A stretch of 64,000 nt of DNA from Parasponia andersonii (GCA_002914805.1 JXTB01000015.1:1394344-1458343); one strand, 5' to 3'. Positions 11,600-23,656 are shown, counted from the first letter of the stretch. The notes: generated from the letters alone by a model not told the origin. A program made the numbers and translations.

Positions 11600-12440
11600 T
11601 TAGATTTTAGAAAAGTGACCAACGATGCTCGCACAGACTCTTGAATCTTCGTTCCAATCTTTAAAGTCTTGGAAGACATGTCGAATGCTTAGTCCTCCAA
11701 ATCTTCAATGGGTCCAGTTCTGACCTATTCGTCTATTTCTCGAGGATCAAAGTCTTTGCTGGTCGTGTCAATTGATGCTTTAACTGACGGTTCGACTGGC
11801 GCTTTGTCTGACGACTCAACTGAAGCTTCGACTAACGCTTTGTCTGACGACTCAACTGAAGCTTCGACTGACGCTTTGCTCGATGCTTCAATTGAGGCTT
11901 CCTCTGGCAGCTGGACCATCATTATGCGAGACGTCGCATCCTTTACTGCGAGTTTCAACGAGTTGTTATAACAAGTTCTCGCATCATATTGGTTTCCTCG
12001 CACCTCACCTACCCCGTGTTGGATCGGGAATTTCATAGTGAGATGGTAGATTGAAGTAACAGCTCGAAGTTCCCTCAGTGTCGGTCTTCCCAGCACAGCA
12101 TTGAATGCAGAGGGGCAATCTACCACTAAAAATTGGGTCATTATCGTTGAAACCCTAGGATAGGTTCCAATGTTGACCATTAATTCAATTATGCCCATAG
12201 GCATCAGGCTGTCACCAGTAAAACCATAGAGTGGAGTGATAGTAGGCTTCAAGTCGTTCTCATTAAACCCATCTTCTTAAAGGCGTCATAGTACAGGATG
12301 TCCATAGCACTCCCGTTATCAACCAATACTCGCCACAACTGTGTGCTTCCATAATTAATTTTTATGGCCAAAGCATCATTATGCGGATAATGGACTTCCC
12401 TTGCGTCTTGTTCTGTGAAGGTAATGTCCATGTCCGGTAC
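11600..12440 (-). pseudogene. protease region of Tat element 1
   Basis: WRVLVDNGSAMDILYYDAFK near 12270-12350 is the active-site region of a Tat-type retropepsin (D-x-G-S instead of D-T-G). The downstream part (11725-12250) has TQFLVVDCPSAFNAVLGRPT, the second conserved protease block. Behind it comes a short repetitive linker of ASVEASVESSDK-like units that varies in length between the three Tat copies. Broken fossil. Confidence 0.85.
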
Positions 12441-14366
12441 TCGTTGAAGCTTGCGTGGTCACTGCCCAAGATGCATGACGTTAGTTAATGGCTGTTGTCG
12501 AGCTTCTTGTGTACACCTGTCTTGAGCTCTTTTCGAATCTCCACCAACATGCGGTCCTCCAAAGATAGTTCGGACTTCGCGTTGAATTTCTGGAGGTCAC
12601 TGTTGGTTTTCTTCTCGCCTTTCGTCGTTCTGCCTGGAGTACTGCTGCAGTCGCCCCTCTTTAATCAGTCTTTCAATTTCATCCTTTAAGGCATAGCAAT
12701 TATTGGTATCATGCCCAATATCATTGTGATACCGGCAGAACTTGTTGGGGTCGTGCTTTGCCCTGTCCCGTTTCATTGGTTCTAGTTGATGGTATCGCTC
12801 CTTTGGCTTGTGACAACATAGATATGATCTATGGGCGCGTTTAACTCAGTGTGATTGTTGAACCGCATGGGAGCTCTTGAAATCTCCTGTTTTTTAGGTC
12901 TGGGCTGATTCTCTGCCAACTGTTCATTACTCCTTTTGTTTTTCTTATTACCGTTATTGTTGGTTGTGATCGCATCTTTAGTAGCATCTTTCCTTCCTTC
13001 TTTCTTTGTCTTTTGAAATTCTCGTGCCAAGATTCTACCCTCAAATACCGACCAACCCTTCGGCAGAAGTCTTCTAGAGTTCTACATTCTCGCTCAAATA
13101 ATTCCTCCCAGAGTTTAGTTTCTGGTCGCACCTCAGCCATCATGAGAGTTAAAACTCCCCCTTCAGGTGGGTTGTTGACCTTTGTTAACTCTGAGGTGAA
13201 TCGATTGAGATAAGATCGTAGAGTTTCCTCTAGATCTTATCGAATTGCAGACAAGCTAACAAGTGGAATAGTGAAATTCTTTGCAGCCTGGAACTATCTC
13301 AAGAACGCCATCTGAAGTTGTTGATAGGACGAGATTGAGTCAGATTTGAGTCCTCGGAACCACTTCTTTGCTGCTCCTGAGAGAGTTACAGTAAAATATC
13401 TGCAGCGTGCATAATCATTGACACGATGGAGTTCCATCAAGTCGCTGAAGTGATTCATATGGTCCTGTGGATCAGTTTTCCCATCAAAAGTGTTTATGGT
13501 GGGAAGTCTGAATCCAGTAGGTAGGGTAGCAGCTCGAACTTCCTCGTTGAATGGCGATTGATGATACCCATCAGCGAGCTCATCGTCCCAACCAGTAAGT
13601 GCGTCTAATGCGATCCTTAAATTATGAACATCGACGTTCAGAGGGAGAGCATTATCTCTTGCTGGCGGCAAGGGCGGCCTTTGATCATTATCTCAATGTA
13701 TGGTAGATTGGTCAGGTAGAGTCTTCTGTGATCTGTGAGAGGAATCCAGCGAAATAATGGGACGAGATCGACTTTGGTCGTCATGATGAGATACAGTCGC
13801 CGTTCCAAGTATTGTCTTAGATCTGCAGGATCTTGTCTCGACTCTCTACTGATTCTTTCGAAGACGCTTCTCGATGGTTGTTTTCGTTCGCTGCTGTTTA
13901 AGCGATCATGATTACCAGTGGGTTTGCGAGAAGGTTATCCACGATCACGGTTAGTACTTGAACTCTCTGTACCAGATTCTGGAGGCAAGTTTGCGACTTT
14001 GCCTTTTCCTTTGGAGATGCGATCTTCATGACGCTCTTGCTGGGTTCTTGGCTGATCCCATTTCCTTATCTCTAGGATCTGTTTTCCTTCTTCAGGTAGT
14101 TGAGCAGGATGTTCTCTGGGATGTTCGTGCTGTGGTGGGGTCACCATCTGCCCTTCAGCAAGTCGTTGTAGGGAATCATTGATCTGGTTAATGATTTGCT
14201 GAAGGTTCACCAGTGTCTCCTCCATGCGATCCTATCTCTGAGCAAGGTTTTCTGATGTGGTCATAATAGGCTGATCCTGAGCAGGATCTGCCTGTGCGGC
14301 AGCAGTACTTTGGGGTTGGTTTTGGCTAGTTCCGGTGACCCTAGTAGTGTTTTTGTTGTTTGCCAT
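12441..14366 (-). pseudogene. gag region of Tat element 1
   Basis: It starts at an ATG at 14364-14366 (MANNKNTTRVTGTSQNQPQS), shared with elements 2 and 3. The middle holds the retrotransposon gag domain: TFDGKTDPQDHMNHF, then LSGAAKKWFRGL. The 3' part corresponds to the Tat zinc-knuckle region. Gag forms the virus-like particle. The region is broken, and no complete copy exists in the window. Confidence 0.88.
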
Positions 14367-14407
14367 TATTAAAAAAGTGAAATTTGACAAACTGTTTTGC
14401 CGGAATA

Positions 14408-14427
14408 GCCCTCCTTCTAGCACCGAT
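14408..14427 (-). other. primer-binding-site region of Tat element 1
   Basis: Directly inside the 5' LTR the minus strand reads ATCGGTGCTAGAAGGAGG. Elements 2 and 3 have ATTAGAGCTAGAAGGAGG (40359) and ATTGGCGCTAGAAGGAGG (59376) at the same place. The position is that of the tRNA primer site; I do not assign the tRNA. Confidence 0.55.
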
Positions 14428-15107
14428 TGTTGATGGAAGTTTTGTCAACAATAAATTTAGAAAAAATTACGAGATGTGGTTTGTGTGAAAAGAGTTATTA
14501 ATCAAAGTAAATAAAGAGGCAAATATTTTATAGTGGTTCAGCCCCGAAAAAGATGAGCTTACATCCACTGTTTTTCACTATTTTCTGGAGAATTACAAGA
14601 ACTCAAAATTACAATGTGTTGTTTGGAAAGAAGAAAAAAACACGCTCAAGAATTCCTCAGCTTCTTAAATCAGAAAAAGTCCTCTATTCGGAAAAAAATC
14701 CTCCCCTCACCGAAACATTGAACTCCCTTTATATAGATGAAGGTAGCTCAATATTCCCAATTGTGAGAATGGATAACTGTACAATCGGGTAATACAATTT
14801 GAGTAACGATATAATTGGGTAATCACTTAAATTAGGTAACTGGTTGAACTTGAAAGAGAAACTTTTATTTCTCTTTCCTTGTTGGTTATTCGTTTGACGA
14901 AGCAGAGACTAGTCTCCTTTTCTTTTGGGTCGTATATAACCTATTCGGAGGAGGTCGCACGTAATTCCTGCGGTGGAGATCGCACATAACCTATTCGGAA
15001 GAGGTTGCACGTAACTTATACGGTGGAGGCCGCATACAACCCTTTCGGATAAGGTCGCACTTAATCTTATTCATGTGACCTGACATAGGATTTTAGACCG
15101 CACAACA
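14428..15107 (-). repeat. 5' LTR of Tat element 1
   Basis: 680 bp with TG..CA ends. On the minus strand it holds a TATATAAAG box at 14727-14735. Its 25-bp array (14929-15053) has five units against seven in the other LTR. Confidence 0.92.
14727..14735 (-). promoter_or_regulatory. TATA box of the Tat LTR
   Basis: TATATAAAG on the minus strand. The same box stands at 40062-40070 and 59090-59098 in the other Tat LTRs, with similar flanks, so it is very likely the family's core promoter. Confidence 0.6.
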
Positions 15108-15112
15108 GTTAC
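15108..15112. repeat. right target-site duplication of Tat element 1 (GTTAC)
   Basis: Exact copy of 3989-3993. Confidence 0.9.
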
Positions 15113-15165
15113 TTATATCATAAATGTCACTAAAAATAAATAATATGAGAATTTTTGCTGTAGTG
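15113..15165. mobile_element. right end of the CACTA-like remnant
   Basis: Contains AAATGTCACTAAAAATAAA, as in the left part at 3900-3920, and ends GAATTTTTGCTGTAGTG, which read from the other strand is CACTACAGCAAAAATTC, a typical CACTA terminus. Together with 3650-3988 it implies that Tat element 1 jumped into an older DNA transposon. Confidence 0.45.
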
Positions 15166-16560
15166 TATATGTGATTATAGGATCATACGTTGGCTATTTG
15201 AAGTTGTTTCCCTCGTATATTAGCAGAAGAGTGAGGGGAAAAACAAAAAAAGAGAAGAAAATCAAACTACCGATCACATATTCTGTTTTTACTGCTGGCA
15301 ATTAGCACAGTATAATAGTTTGAAATCTAGCTAGCCCACAGTTCTGCTACATTATTAACTGTGTGACATATCATATGATAAAAAAATCCATATACAAAGT
15401 ACTTAAAAATGAAGGACGAAAACAAAATTTAGGTTACCGTACAGGGACTCTGAATAGGATCAACCCAAAATAGGTAGGTAGTGGTAATAAATATTAGCAA
15501 ATAAATTAATCTAATAGAAGGGGCAAAAAGAAAAGTTAAAAAAAAATGAGAGAATGATTGGATGATAAATATTGGGGGATCCGTACGACTGCAGAACTGA
15601 TGAAATGGAAATACTCGTGCGTGCATCTGACTTGTCACGCATCATAGGCTTGAATTTGACGACGAAAAATTCATTGCTGATTTAAATGGTTTCTGATGGT
15701 GGGTCCCACCAGTTATCACAAATTGTTACAATGATAACAGAACCATCTAATCATTCCCTCTGCCCTCCTTTTGTCCTCTCCGTCTCTCTCTGGTACCTAC
15801 TGACTACTGCCACACGCGGGTGTGTAATTTTTATATGTATATATATACATATATATATATATATCATAAGCATGCACATAACATGTTCATGTATGTATAG
15901 CATATCATGTGGATCTATCAACTGCGTTACATATTTGCCTCCACAGTTCCACTTCTGTACCTTTTTACTACAAGGACGTGCACAACTCAGCCAAACTATA
16001 CATGGCCACTTTACCCGCGCTATTAATTAATTAATTTATTTTTCCACAAAAGTGGGATTATTTCAAAATCCATCGCTAATGTCATATTTGGTCAAAATTA
16101 TAGCATGTGACAAGATAAGTCTATACGTCGCCAATAAAGTAAATTAGAAGCCAAATTGGTGATGGCATGATATATTTTTAGTTCAAATTAAAAAAAAATT
16201 TTAAAATTTTTTTTCTATTTCTCTTCCAAATTAATTAATGTTAATGAAATAAAAAAAATTCACTTAAATTTCATAAAAATTTTAACTTTAACAAACAAAA
16301 AAAACTTAATTACCAAAGTTTCTAAAACTTAAAGTCGTAAATGTCACGGAAAAAAAAAATTTAGAGACTATTTTGCCAACCTATCAATAATATAAGGGTC
16401 AAATATTCCAAATACCCTTAATTTTACAGTGTTTATGGAATAATAGAAATAGAGTTTTGCATGGGGACTCTCGTATTGATCCTCAATCTCTGGTAAGGTA
16501 TATATGCAAATCACTCTTTTATTGAGTTCTATACGCAAATTAAATGAGTGTGTCTCAAAG
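15166..16560. other. intergenic DNA without a supported gene
   Basis: Mixed-composition DNA. A TA microsatellite lies at 15832-15864. The strip 15740-15820 is C/T-rich (CCTCTCCGTCTCTCTCTGG) and could be a promoter-proximal pyrimidine patch, but no coding region follows. Confidence 0.4.
15832..15864. repeat. (TA)n microsatellite, imperfect
   Basis: TATATGTATATATATACATA followed by further TA units. Confidence 0.8.
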
Positions 16561-17041
16561 TTTAGGGGTATTAGCTAGGAGTCCTTCTTTTGCAATCATG
16601 TATGATCACTGGCACACGTTTGTACCAGCTCCAATGAACATATTGAAGCTACGTTCGAATGCAATGGGGAATGTATAGAGTTACGATTTTAAAGGGTCTA
16701 GCTAGGATCGTGTCATCATGCATGGGTTGGTAAAAATATACTTGAGGGCCGTTTCTATGCCAAAACTCGAGAATGTTTGGTAGCTATTCGTGGATGCCTC
16801 AAATTGGCTTTGGAATATACTTTTTGGTTTGGTTGAATAGGTTGTTGTATCAATAATTGTTGGTGTTTTTCAATTGTTGGTGGTGGTGTGTTTGGCAACG
16901 TACCCACGTACTAACTACTTTAGTTACTTCTATTGGAGATCGAATTTTTTCAGTGTTGCCCGCACTTCGTTTCATTTCTTGTAACAGTTAGATTACTTTG
17001 AATAAATAAAATTCTTCATTTTCGTTCAAAGAAAAAAAAAA
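16560..17041 (+). pseudogene. 3' end of a LINE (or retrocopy) with an RNase H-like domain trace and poly(A)
   Basis: Near 16765-16825 one frame reads KTRECLVAIRGCLKLALEY, which resembles the A-E-A-x-A-x-R-x-G-L-x-L-A helix of the RNase H-like domain (RVT_3) found at the end of plant L1 LINEs and in many derived pseudogenes. Downstream come TTGTAACAGTTAG, an AATAAATAAA signal near 17000 and an A10 run at 17032-17041, as expected of a reverse-transcribed 3' end. Frames change and stops occur, so it is long dead. The 5' limit is a guess and no target-site duplication was identified. Confidence 0.35.
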
Positions 17042-20000
17042 TTTGACACAATTGGGCTTGCGACAATTTTACTTTTATGTTGATGTAGAAAGCTACTAGT
17101 ACTTAAAACCATCGAATATATAGTGCTTATATTAAACACTAAAGTGCTGATCAATATATAGTACAATTGAGCATGTTCATATGTTTGTCATTTTTAAAGA
17201 CAACATTGTTTAGTACACAGATTTTGACAGTTAATAGTGTTTTATTTTATAAAATTTCTGAGATACTACTAAAATTTCGTTTAAGTTTGGAATAAAATTT
17301 TGATAATTTTATATTTATTTTAAAATTTATTATATTCGTTTGTAACTTTATATATTACGTTTTATTATTTTTTTATAATATTTCTCTCTAATCAATAACG
17401 ACTTAATATTTATGAAGTTTGGCCCCATTTTCCAGTACCACTGATGCAGCTAGCTTGGATTAATAAGCAGAATGGCCAAAATGTGAATAGTATAACAAAA
17501 GGGACTTAGCATACCCAAGTCGTACCCCATTTTGCAAAACAACCCCACTTGGCCCCTTAATCTTAAAGGTAATAGTGATATCAAATAAGCTGTATTTTTG
17601 GCTACATATGGTGTATTAGTTTGTATTATTGGACCAGCGCGCGGGCTATGTATATAGCTAGCTATATAGCTGCTGTACATGCATAAAAAGAGTATCCAAC
17701 AAAGCCCCACCACCTCTAAGTCTTGCCGTCATCAAAGCCAGTTCATGAGTTAGATGTCCCAATCTAAAGAGGTCATCATCTTTGCAAAGTCTCAAACACC
17801 AAACTTTTGGACCATATACCGAGCACCGTTGGTGTCAAAGCGCCAACATAGATCGATCATTTACATGCCGCATTATTATGTGGTTCCCTGTCTCTATATA
17901 TATGTATAATACTATTGAGTATAAAACATTTTACATAATATACATTTTTTGAATTGGAAGCATTTTTAAAGACCTAGTTATAATCTTACTCTGTCTTTGA
18001 CAATATTTTGATCATTATCATGTATGATGATTTCACGGCATTTTGTTGTGTTTTGAACGTGTGTTAAAAGTCGATTTGGAGAGGAAAATGATCATCAAAT
18101 ATTCGTTATATATTAATATAGTACTATTGTAGAGTCAAATGGTCGGCGAGCAAGCCAGAATAGTGACCCTAAAGAAAGTAAGCTAGCTAGTCCCAGTTAC
18201 AAGCAATGGTAGGACCATGACCGCGACCTCACGGCCTCTGGCCTCATATTTTGCTCTCCCAAGTCCCAATGCGTCTATTTACTATCTAGGGTCGATGCGT
18301 TTAGTTCCCGGAAATGTAAATTATGTTGAAATCAACATATTTTTTTTTTTGTATTTTTGGTTGAAACATGTATAAAGTATACTTGACTAACCTAATTATA
18401 GTTGAACTTGAACTTAGTAAAAGAAATATGTTGAATGATTGGAAGTATCAGTATTCTTGTAGGGCTCAAGTATAATCCCAAATTAATTTTTCATATCAAG
18501 TACGTGAGTTGTTTTATATTTTATGATAAAAAATGAAAAATTCTAGCCAATAGAAAAGTTGAGATTAGATTGAAATCTTAAGAGTGTTTTGTAGAGAGAG
18601 AAGTTGAAGTATTAAGGAGAGGGATTAGAAGATTATAAAATGTATTAATCTAAGATATAATGGTTATTCAATTCAAAGGATTTTAGGATAGAAGAGATGA
18701 GACTATGAGTCCCAACCCTTATAGTTTGAGCCAATTATTTTTTTACTTTCTCTAAATTGGAGAGTTTTTAAGAAAATATCCACTCTAGTAGACTTTGATT
18801 GACATTTCCATATAAATTACCCTTGACATATATTATGAAATAGCAATTAATAATAAAATGGTAGTTGTACAAATAAAAACTTTTCTTCACTTCTACAATA
18901 TCCTCCACCAAACAAGTGACAAAGATTTTTGTCTTCTTTCATTCCTCTAGATCGGTACTAAACTCTAAAACATGAAAGCTCTCCTTTCCCTCTATTTTCT
19001 TACTTTGGGTAATTTAGTACTTGTCCATTCTTATTTTCTCTCCTTAGTACTAGTTAGAACTTAGAAATGATATTATACAGCTATTACACATATTTACGAG
19101 CATTTTCATATTTGTCATACCTTTGGATAGTTTATAGATTTTTGAAGGAGTACTTTATGGTCTAAAAAGTTAATACGTAGCAAGTGCCTAAAAAGTCACC
19201 CTAATGAAAGTACGTACTGATTTATTTTTTTAATAGTTAATGAAAGTACTGATTGATTTGCAAGGTTTAGTACTTTCTTTTGGGGCCTTATACAGTACTT
19301 TTCTTTTCTTTTTCTTTTTTTTTTTTTAATTTTTTTTTTCATGGAAATTCTTTCCAGTACTTGGTCGTTATAACAGGAACACTTAAAAATTACAGGATGA
19401 TATCATTTTGGAAAATTTTTAAAGAAAAAGGAAAAAGATTTACTTATCTTGAACTGACGTATGAATTGTGATTGATGGATACGTAAATTTATTTGTGTAG
19501 CTGGGTTTTCAGATATGAATGTACAAGGTACTATTCAGATTTCCCATGGTCGAGTTCAACTATTATCAATTATTTTGGAGAGATTTGATATGCATAGAAG
19601 TTCCTCCACTGTAATTATTCGGGAGAGATTTGCTATGCATAGACTCGTAATTGAAAATTAGGGTTGTGTATATTAGTTGCCTCAGTGATAAATTCACGTG
19701 AGATCTATTGTTATAGATGACAATGATGTTGTAGACACGACTATAGTTAGCAACACCTTAATTTTCATGAACAACTAATAGCACAAAATTCACTTCATTT
19801 AAAACCCTAACAAGAATAATTATCACTCGTCCTCATCTATATATGGCTTTCGCTGTATTAATTATATTATTTGCTTTTATGCATTCTCATAATTTTGGAT
19901 GTTGGAATACAATTTTTTGTCTGATTTTAGTGTCTCATAAGAATATTATAAAGTAATAAAGTTATTAAACTAGTTCCAAGTCGAATATGACATAAAATTC

Positions 20001-20170
20001 CATATTGTGAACCCCTTTACTCCTTTTCCGAAAACAGTTAATGCCTTTTACATTGTCACTACATATGCATGCGATGCATACAGTAAATTAAAAAAATGAA
20101 TTGATTCAATTTCTAAACTAAAGCCATGATTATTACCAGAATTTCTATGAAAATATCATCTTCGGGTCGG
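17042..20170. other. intergenic DNA without a supported gene
   Basis: AT-rich with scattered richer patches. Around 17640-17700 lies a perfect palindrome (TATATAGCTAGCTATATA) followed by a CATGCA word. Around 18590-18960 is a stretch with AGAGAGGGATTAGAAG and later CTCTCCTTTCCCTC, which may be the arms of an old MITE, but I could not align them convincingly. A short repeat (GAGAGATTTG.TATGCATAGA) occurs twice between 19580 and 19650. No frame looks coding. Confidence 0.4.
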
Positions 20171-21180
20171 CTTTTTAGACAAATGGCCAAATTTTGGATG
20201 ATAGTTTACAAAATGGCTATTTTCAAACATTGTTAAAAACGGTTGATTAAAAAAGTATTTAAAAATGGCTTTTTTCGTATTTAGTATATCAAAATATATT
20301 GATTTATTTTTTGAAAATTGATTTATTTTATACAAAAGTGATTTACTTTGTAAAAAATTGATTTACATGAATAAACTAAAAAGGGTCATTTATCAAAATA
20401 AAATTGATAAAATTATAAAACAGCTATTTATTAAATAGGTGCAAGAAAAGGCCATTTTTAAAATTACTTTTAAGAGAAAAAAAGGCCATTGCTTAGAAAT
20501 ACTCTTAATATTTAGAGGAGTTGGAATTTGAAAATTCACCGTGGGCGTCAAAAAGCAAAATACTACCATACATACATAAGTATGGGCCATACCATCCAGG
20601 CCCAATTATTAGGTTGTGAGGTATTTAGTTGGGCCAATAAATTTGGAGCTTATTCAAGCTTCTTCGCTAAACAGCCGAGTTTTCGGTTCCTTTTATGGAA
20701 TGGCCGTTTTTCAAACACTATTGAAATGACCGAGTTTATTAAAAAATGTTGACATATATCAGTTTTATAAAAATATTTGAGAGTCGAATTTTCGTCTCTT
20801 TTTAAGAAATGGCCGTTGTCAAACACTATTGAAATGACCGAGTTTATTAAAAAATGTTGACATATATCAGTTTTATAAAAATATTTGAGTATCAAAATTA
20901 ATATGCTTCATAAAAATTGATATATTTAAAATGTTGACATATTTCAGTTTTATAAAATATTTGAGTATCAAAATTAATATACTTCATATAAATTGATATA
21001 TTGATACATAAAAATTGATATATTTACAAACATAAAATTTATGTATTGTACATAAAATTGGTCTAAAATGGCAATTTAGCAAAAACAACTAAAAATTAAA
21101 AATAAAACATCAATTTAGTAAAGAGATGAAAAAAAAAGGCGATTTAATAAATTGATATGGAAAAAAAAATGGACATTTGT
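20170..21180. repeat. AAATGGCC-type dispersed repeat with internal tandem units
   Basis: The block starts with ACAAATGGCCAAATTTTGG and ends with AAAATGGACATTTGTTA, with many AAATGGC/GGCCATTT words in both orientations, as in several plant MITE-like repeats. In the middle a 109-bp unit is present twice (20672-20780 and 20781-20889), followed by two copies of a related unit of about 75 bp (20853-20927 and 20928-21001). No coding content. Confidence 0.55.
20672..20889. repeat. 109-bp direct tandem repeat, two copies
   Basis: TGGCCGTT at 20701 recurs at 20810. The 3' halves of the two units are almost identical (CACTATTGAAATGACCGAG to ATAAAAATATTTGAG), while the 5' 30 bases differ more. Confidence 0.8.
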
Positions 21181-21465
21181 TATAACTACTCCAGATTTAA
21201 AGTGTGCTAAGATGGTGGCCCATGTACATATGTTATACTTTAATACATATAATAAATTTAGGGTTTAGATGACGTGAAAGAAGCGACATGAAAAATTGTC
21301 ACAGAAGTTGGTTTTGGCTTCGTCCCATTAAATTGATGTACATGAATTGTCACGTAATTTTTATTTCCTAAGAAGGTAAACTATGATGGTAAAAGGATCT
21401 GCCCAGTGAGGTCTCCTCTCACCTGCTCTGTTGCTGCACGCTGTCGTTTCCCTGTTGGTAGTGTC

Positions 21466-21470
21466 CTTCC
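21466..21470. repeat. left target-site duplication of the solo LTR (CTTCC)
   Basis: CTTCC is repeated at 23652-23656. Confidence 0.85.
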
Positions 21471-23651
21471 TGTCACGACCCAAAACCCGTGCTAGTGGCA
21501 GAAGGGGAATTTCACAAAGGTGGAAAATTCCTTAATTTATTTGAAAAGTGTAAAAAATTCTAGTTTTTATAAAAACAGTCCATTTAAATAAAATAATCAG
21601 AATTCCATCCCGTAAACCACTCCCACAGTTCGTATACATCATCAAACATAAATTGAATAATTACTTAAATACATGAAATTAGATACAAAACTCAGCATCA
21701 TCATCGTTCATAACAGATGTCAAACACCAAAATGGCATATATAAGTTTGCGGACAAAATAGAAGCAGTAATCTTAGTTCAATGCTAACACAAAATCCAAA
21801 TAGTCCAAAGACTACGACAACAAACTCCTAGCATTACTAAGAGACGAACTGCAATCAGGATGACCTCTTACTCCTCTTGATCACCAAGATCGCATTGGAC
21901 ACCACATGAGGAGGAAGGTAGGGGGGTGAGCATACAATGCCTAGTAGGAAAATAGTTACCTCGGGGAAAAACAGTTCAGTGATGGGAATCTCCTGCATAA
22001 TTAGTTCAAATTCAAAACATATACACACGCATATATATAATCCAGACCGGGAGCCAATATATATATATAACAGTGTAATCAAAACCATCACTCCATATGC
22101 ACATGACACAAATCAACCTATACCCATGAGCTCACATCCTCTCATCTGTGGAAACCCAGGATGATGGCACTAAGTGTACCTAACAGCCTGCCTGATACCT
22201 AAGCCCATACTCGGAGGGATCACCCATGTGTCGCCTACTAAACCTGGAGGGGCAACCAAATTGCCTACACCTGCCAAATGGGGAGGTAATCAGAAGTAAC
22301 AAGACCTCGCACAAGTTTACGGACTTTCACCGACGGTGGGGCACGCAGCGCCACACTGTAAAACTCACGATGCTAACACGGTGCTCATGTATGATCCTAT
22401 GACATGTGCAATACAGAACTGAAGTGTAAAAACTACTGTACTCTGGTTTTTCAGTAAAATATGCATAATAGGGTTTTATAGAAAAACTGGCAGCATAACG
22501 GCCCTATTTTTGATATACCCAAAATAACCTGCACACAGTAAATTCTCAGAGCAGTATAGTATATATCGTATAACCAGATTTCATCACATATAATTCAAAT
22601 CATTAAAAATACGCTTGTTCTTATATGTTGCAGAAAATAAGTTTTAACTCAAAAACGGTATAAAACGAAGGTAACTAAACCCCTATCTCAATAGAATAGT
22701 GACACCACGTTATTGAGTCCTTAAGGTATTATTGACGATCGCCCGGAGGGTCGGGAACCAATTCCAAGCCCTCGATCATCCTCGTGCGAAAAATCAACTT
22801 TCTCACCGGAGCTTCAATTCCACAAACAGACCTCTTCACTGAATTTCTAGCACCCAAAATAGCTAGGTTAGACATATAACTTGTCCAATTTGGTTCAGGG
22901 TCCACTCCGGACCGGTGGCACGCAAAACGAGACAAAATCTCGACCGTCCGATCTCGATTTTTGTGCCTATCACCAAACTACACAAATATATATATCAAAC
23001 TTCTCCATTTTCCGAGTACATTCCAAAAATACAATCAAAAACACAATCCAACGGCCGGAACGAGAACAACAACCAAAAACTCGAAATGACCAAAAATGAC
23101 AACTTTCAATCCGATCAAAATGGAGTTGAGATATATATACTTTGATGATCCTTGCGACGATACGAATCCAACGGGACCAGTTTGAGGCCGAAAGGTAGCC
23201 AGAATCGTCGCCGGTGACGGAAAAACTGAAATGGGTCGAACCAGCTTCTATGGCTTTTCCCGGCGAACCAAACGGCGGCGAGGGGTGGCGGAGCTTCGTG
23301 ACAACTCGGCGAGTTGACGCCAGTCGGTGGGCGGTCCGGACGGCGGCTGGCGGCGGTTCTGCGGAGGTGCGGCTGAGAGGGAGAGAGAATAGAGAGAATT
23401 CAGGGGGGGGAGGAGAGAGAAGAGAGAGAGAGAGGAAAGAGGAGGGGCACGTGGCCCAATCTTATAGGACTGTACAATTTTTCAAAAATTATACATAAGT
23501 CCCAAAAATTTCAAATCTCTATCAATTTAGTCCCCCAAAATTTGCAATTTAGTCTCTCTGAACAAAACTTTTACAAATTAGTCCCCACAATATTTTATCT
23601 AGAAAATTGATGAAATCTCCAAATTACTCTCGAAAATTCCGGATTTTTACA
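21471..23651 (-). mobile_element. solo LTR of a chromovirus-like Ty3/gypsy element
   Basis: 2,181 bp, plus strand beginning TGTCACGACCC and ending GGATTTTTACA, bounded by a perfect CTTCC duplication. The start resembles that of the LTRs of element 4 (TGTCACGACTC, TGTCATGACCT), and so does the end (GATTGTACA, GATTTTACA), so it belongs to a related family read on the minus strand. No internal coding region lies inside, so it is a solo LTR left by recombination between two LTRs. The part 23150-23460 is GC-rich with a purine run (GGGGGGGAGGAGAGAGAAG) at 23404-23440; its open frame is not a gene. Confidence 0.85.
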
Positions 23652-23656
23652 CTTCC
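23652..23656. repeat. right target-site duplication of the solo LTR (CTTCC)
   Basis: Exact copy of 21466-21470. Confidence 0.85.

Larger units (their letters stand above)
3994..15107 (-). mobile_element. Tat element 1: Ty3/gypsy LTR retrotransposon, Tat lineage
   Basis: An 11.1-kb element in minus orientation, bounded by two LTRs (3994-4739 and 14428-15107) with TG..CA ends and a perfect 5-bp GTTAC duplication. Reading from the 5' LTR on the right, the order is gag, protease, reverse transcriptase, RNase H, a second archaeal-type RNase H, integrase. The second RNase H is diagnostic of the Tat/Ogre group. Between integrase and the 3' LTR lies an extra gene on the opposite strand. The coding parts are broken more than ten times, so the copy is a fossil. 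The two LTRs differ by roughly 7-8% over the first 260 bases compared by eye; at a commonly used plant rate of 1.3e-8 per site per year that suggests an age near 3 million years, with wide error. Confidence 0.93.

Noticed and set aside
15686-16030. 114-codon frame with a hydrophobic middle (IYIHIYIYII)
   Set aside because: The hydrophobic stretch is the translation of a TA microsatellite; no domain recognised.
19280-19471. Frame with FFSFSFFFFNFFF
   Set aside because: Translation of a T-rich low-complexity run, not a membrane protein gene.
20393-20895. Several short frames on both strands
   Set aside because: They follow the tandem repeat; the repeated peptide (KTDICQHFLINSVISIVF) only mirrors the 109-bp unit.
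21855-22164. Overlapping short frames in the solo LTR
   Set aside because: Inside the LTR, no known domain.
23214-23498. GC-rich 94-codon frame
   Set aside because: GC-rich, purine-run part of the solo LTR; the Gly/Arg-rich peptide is a composition effect.
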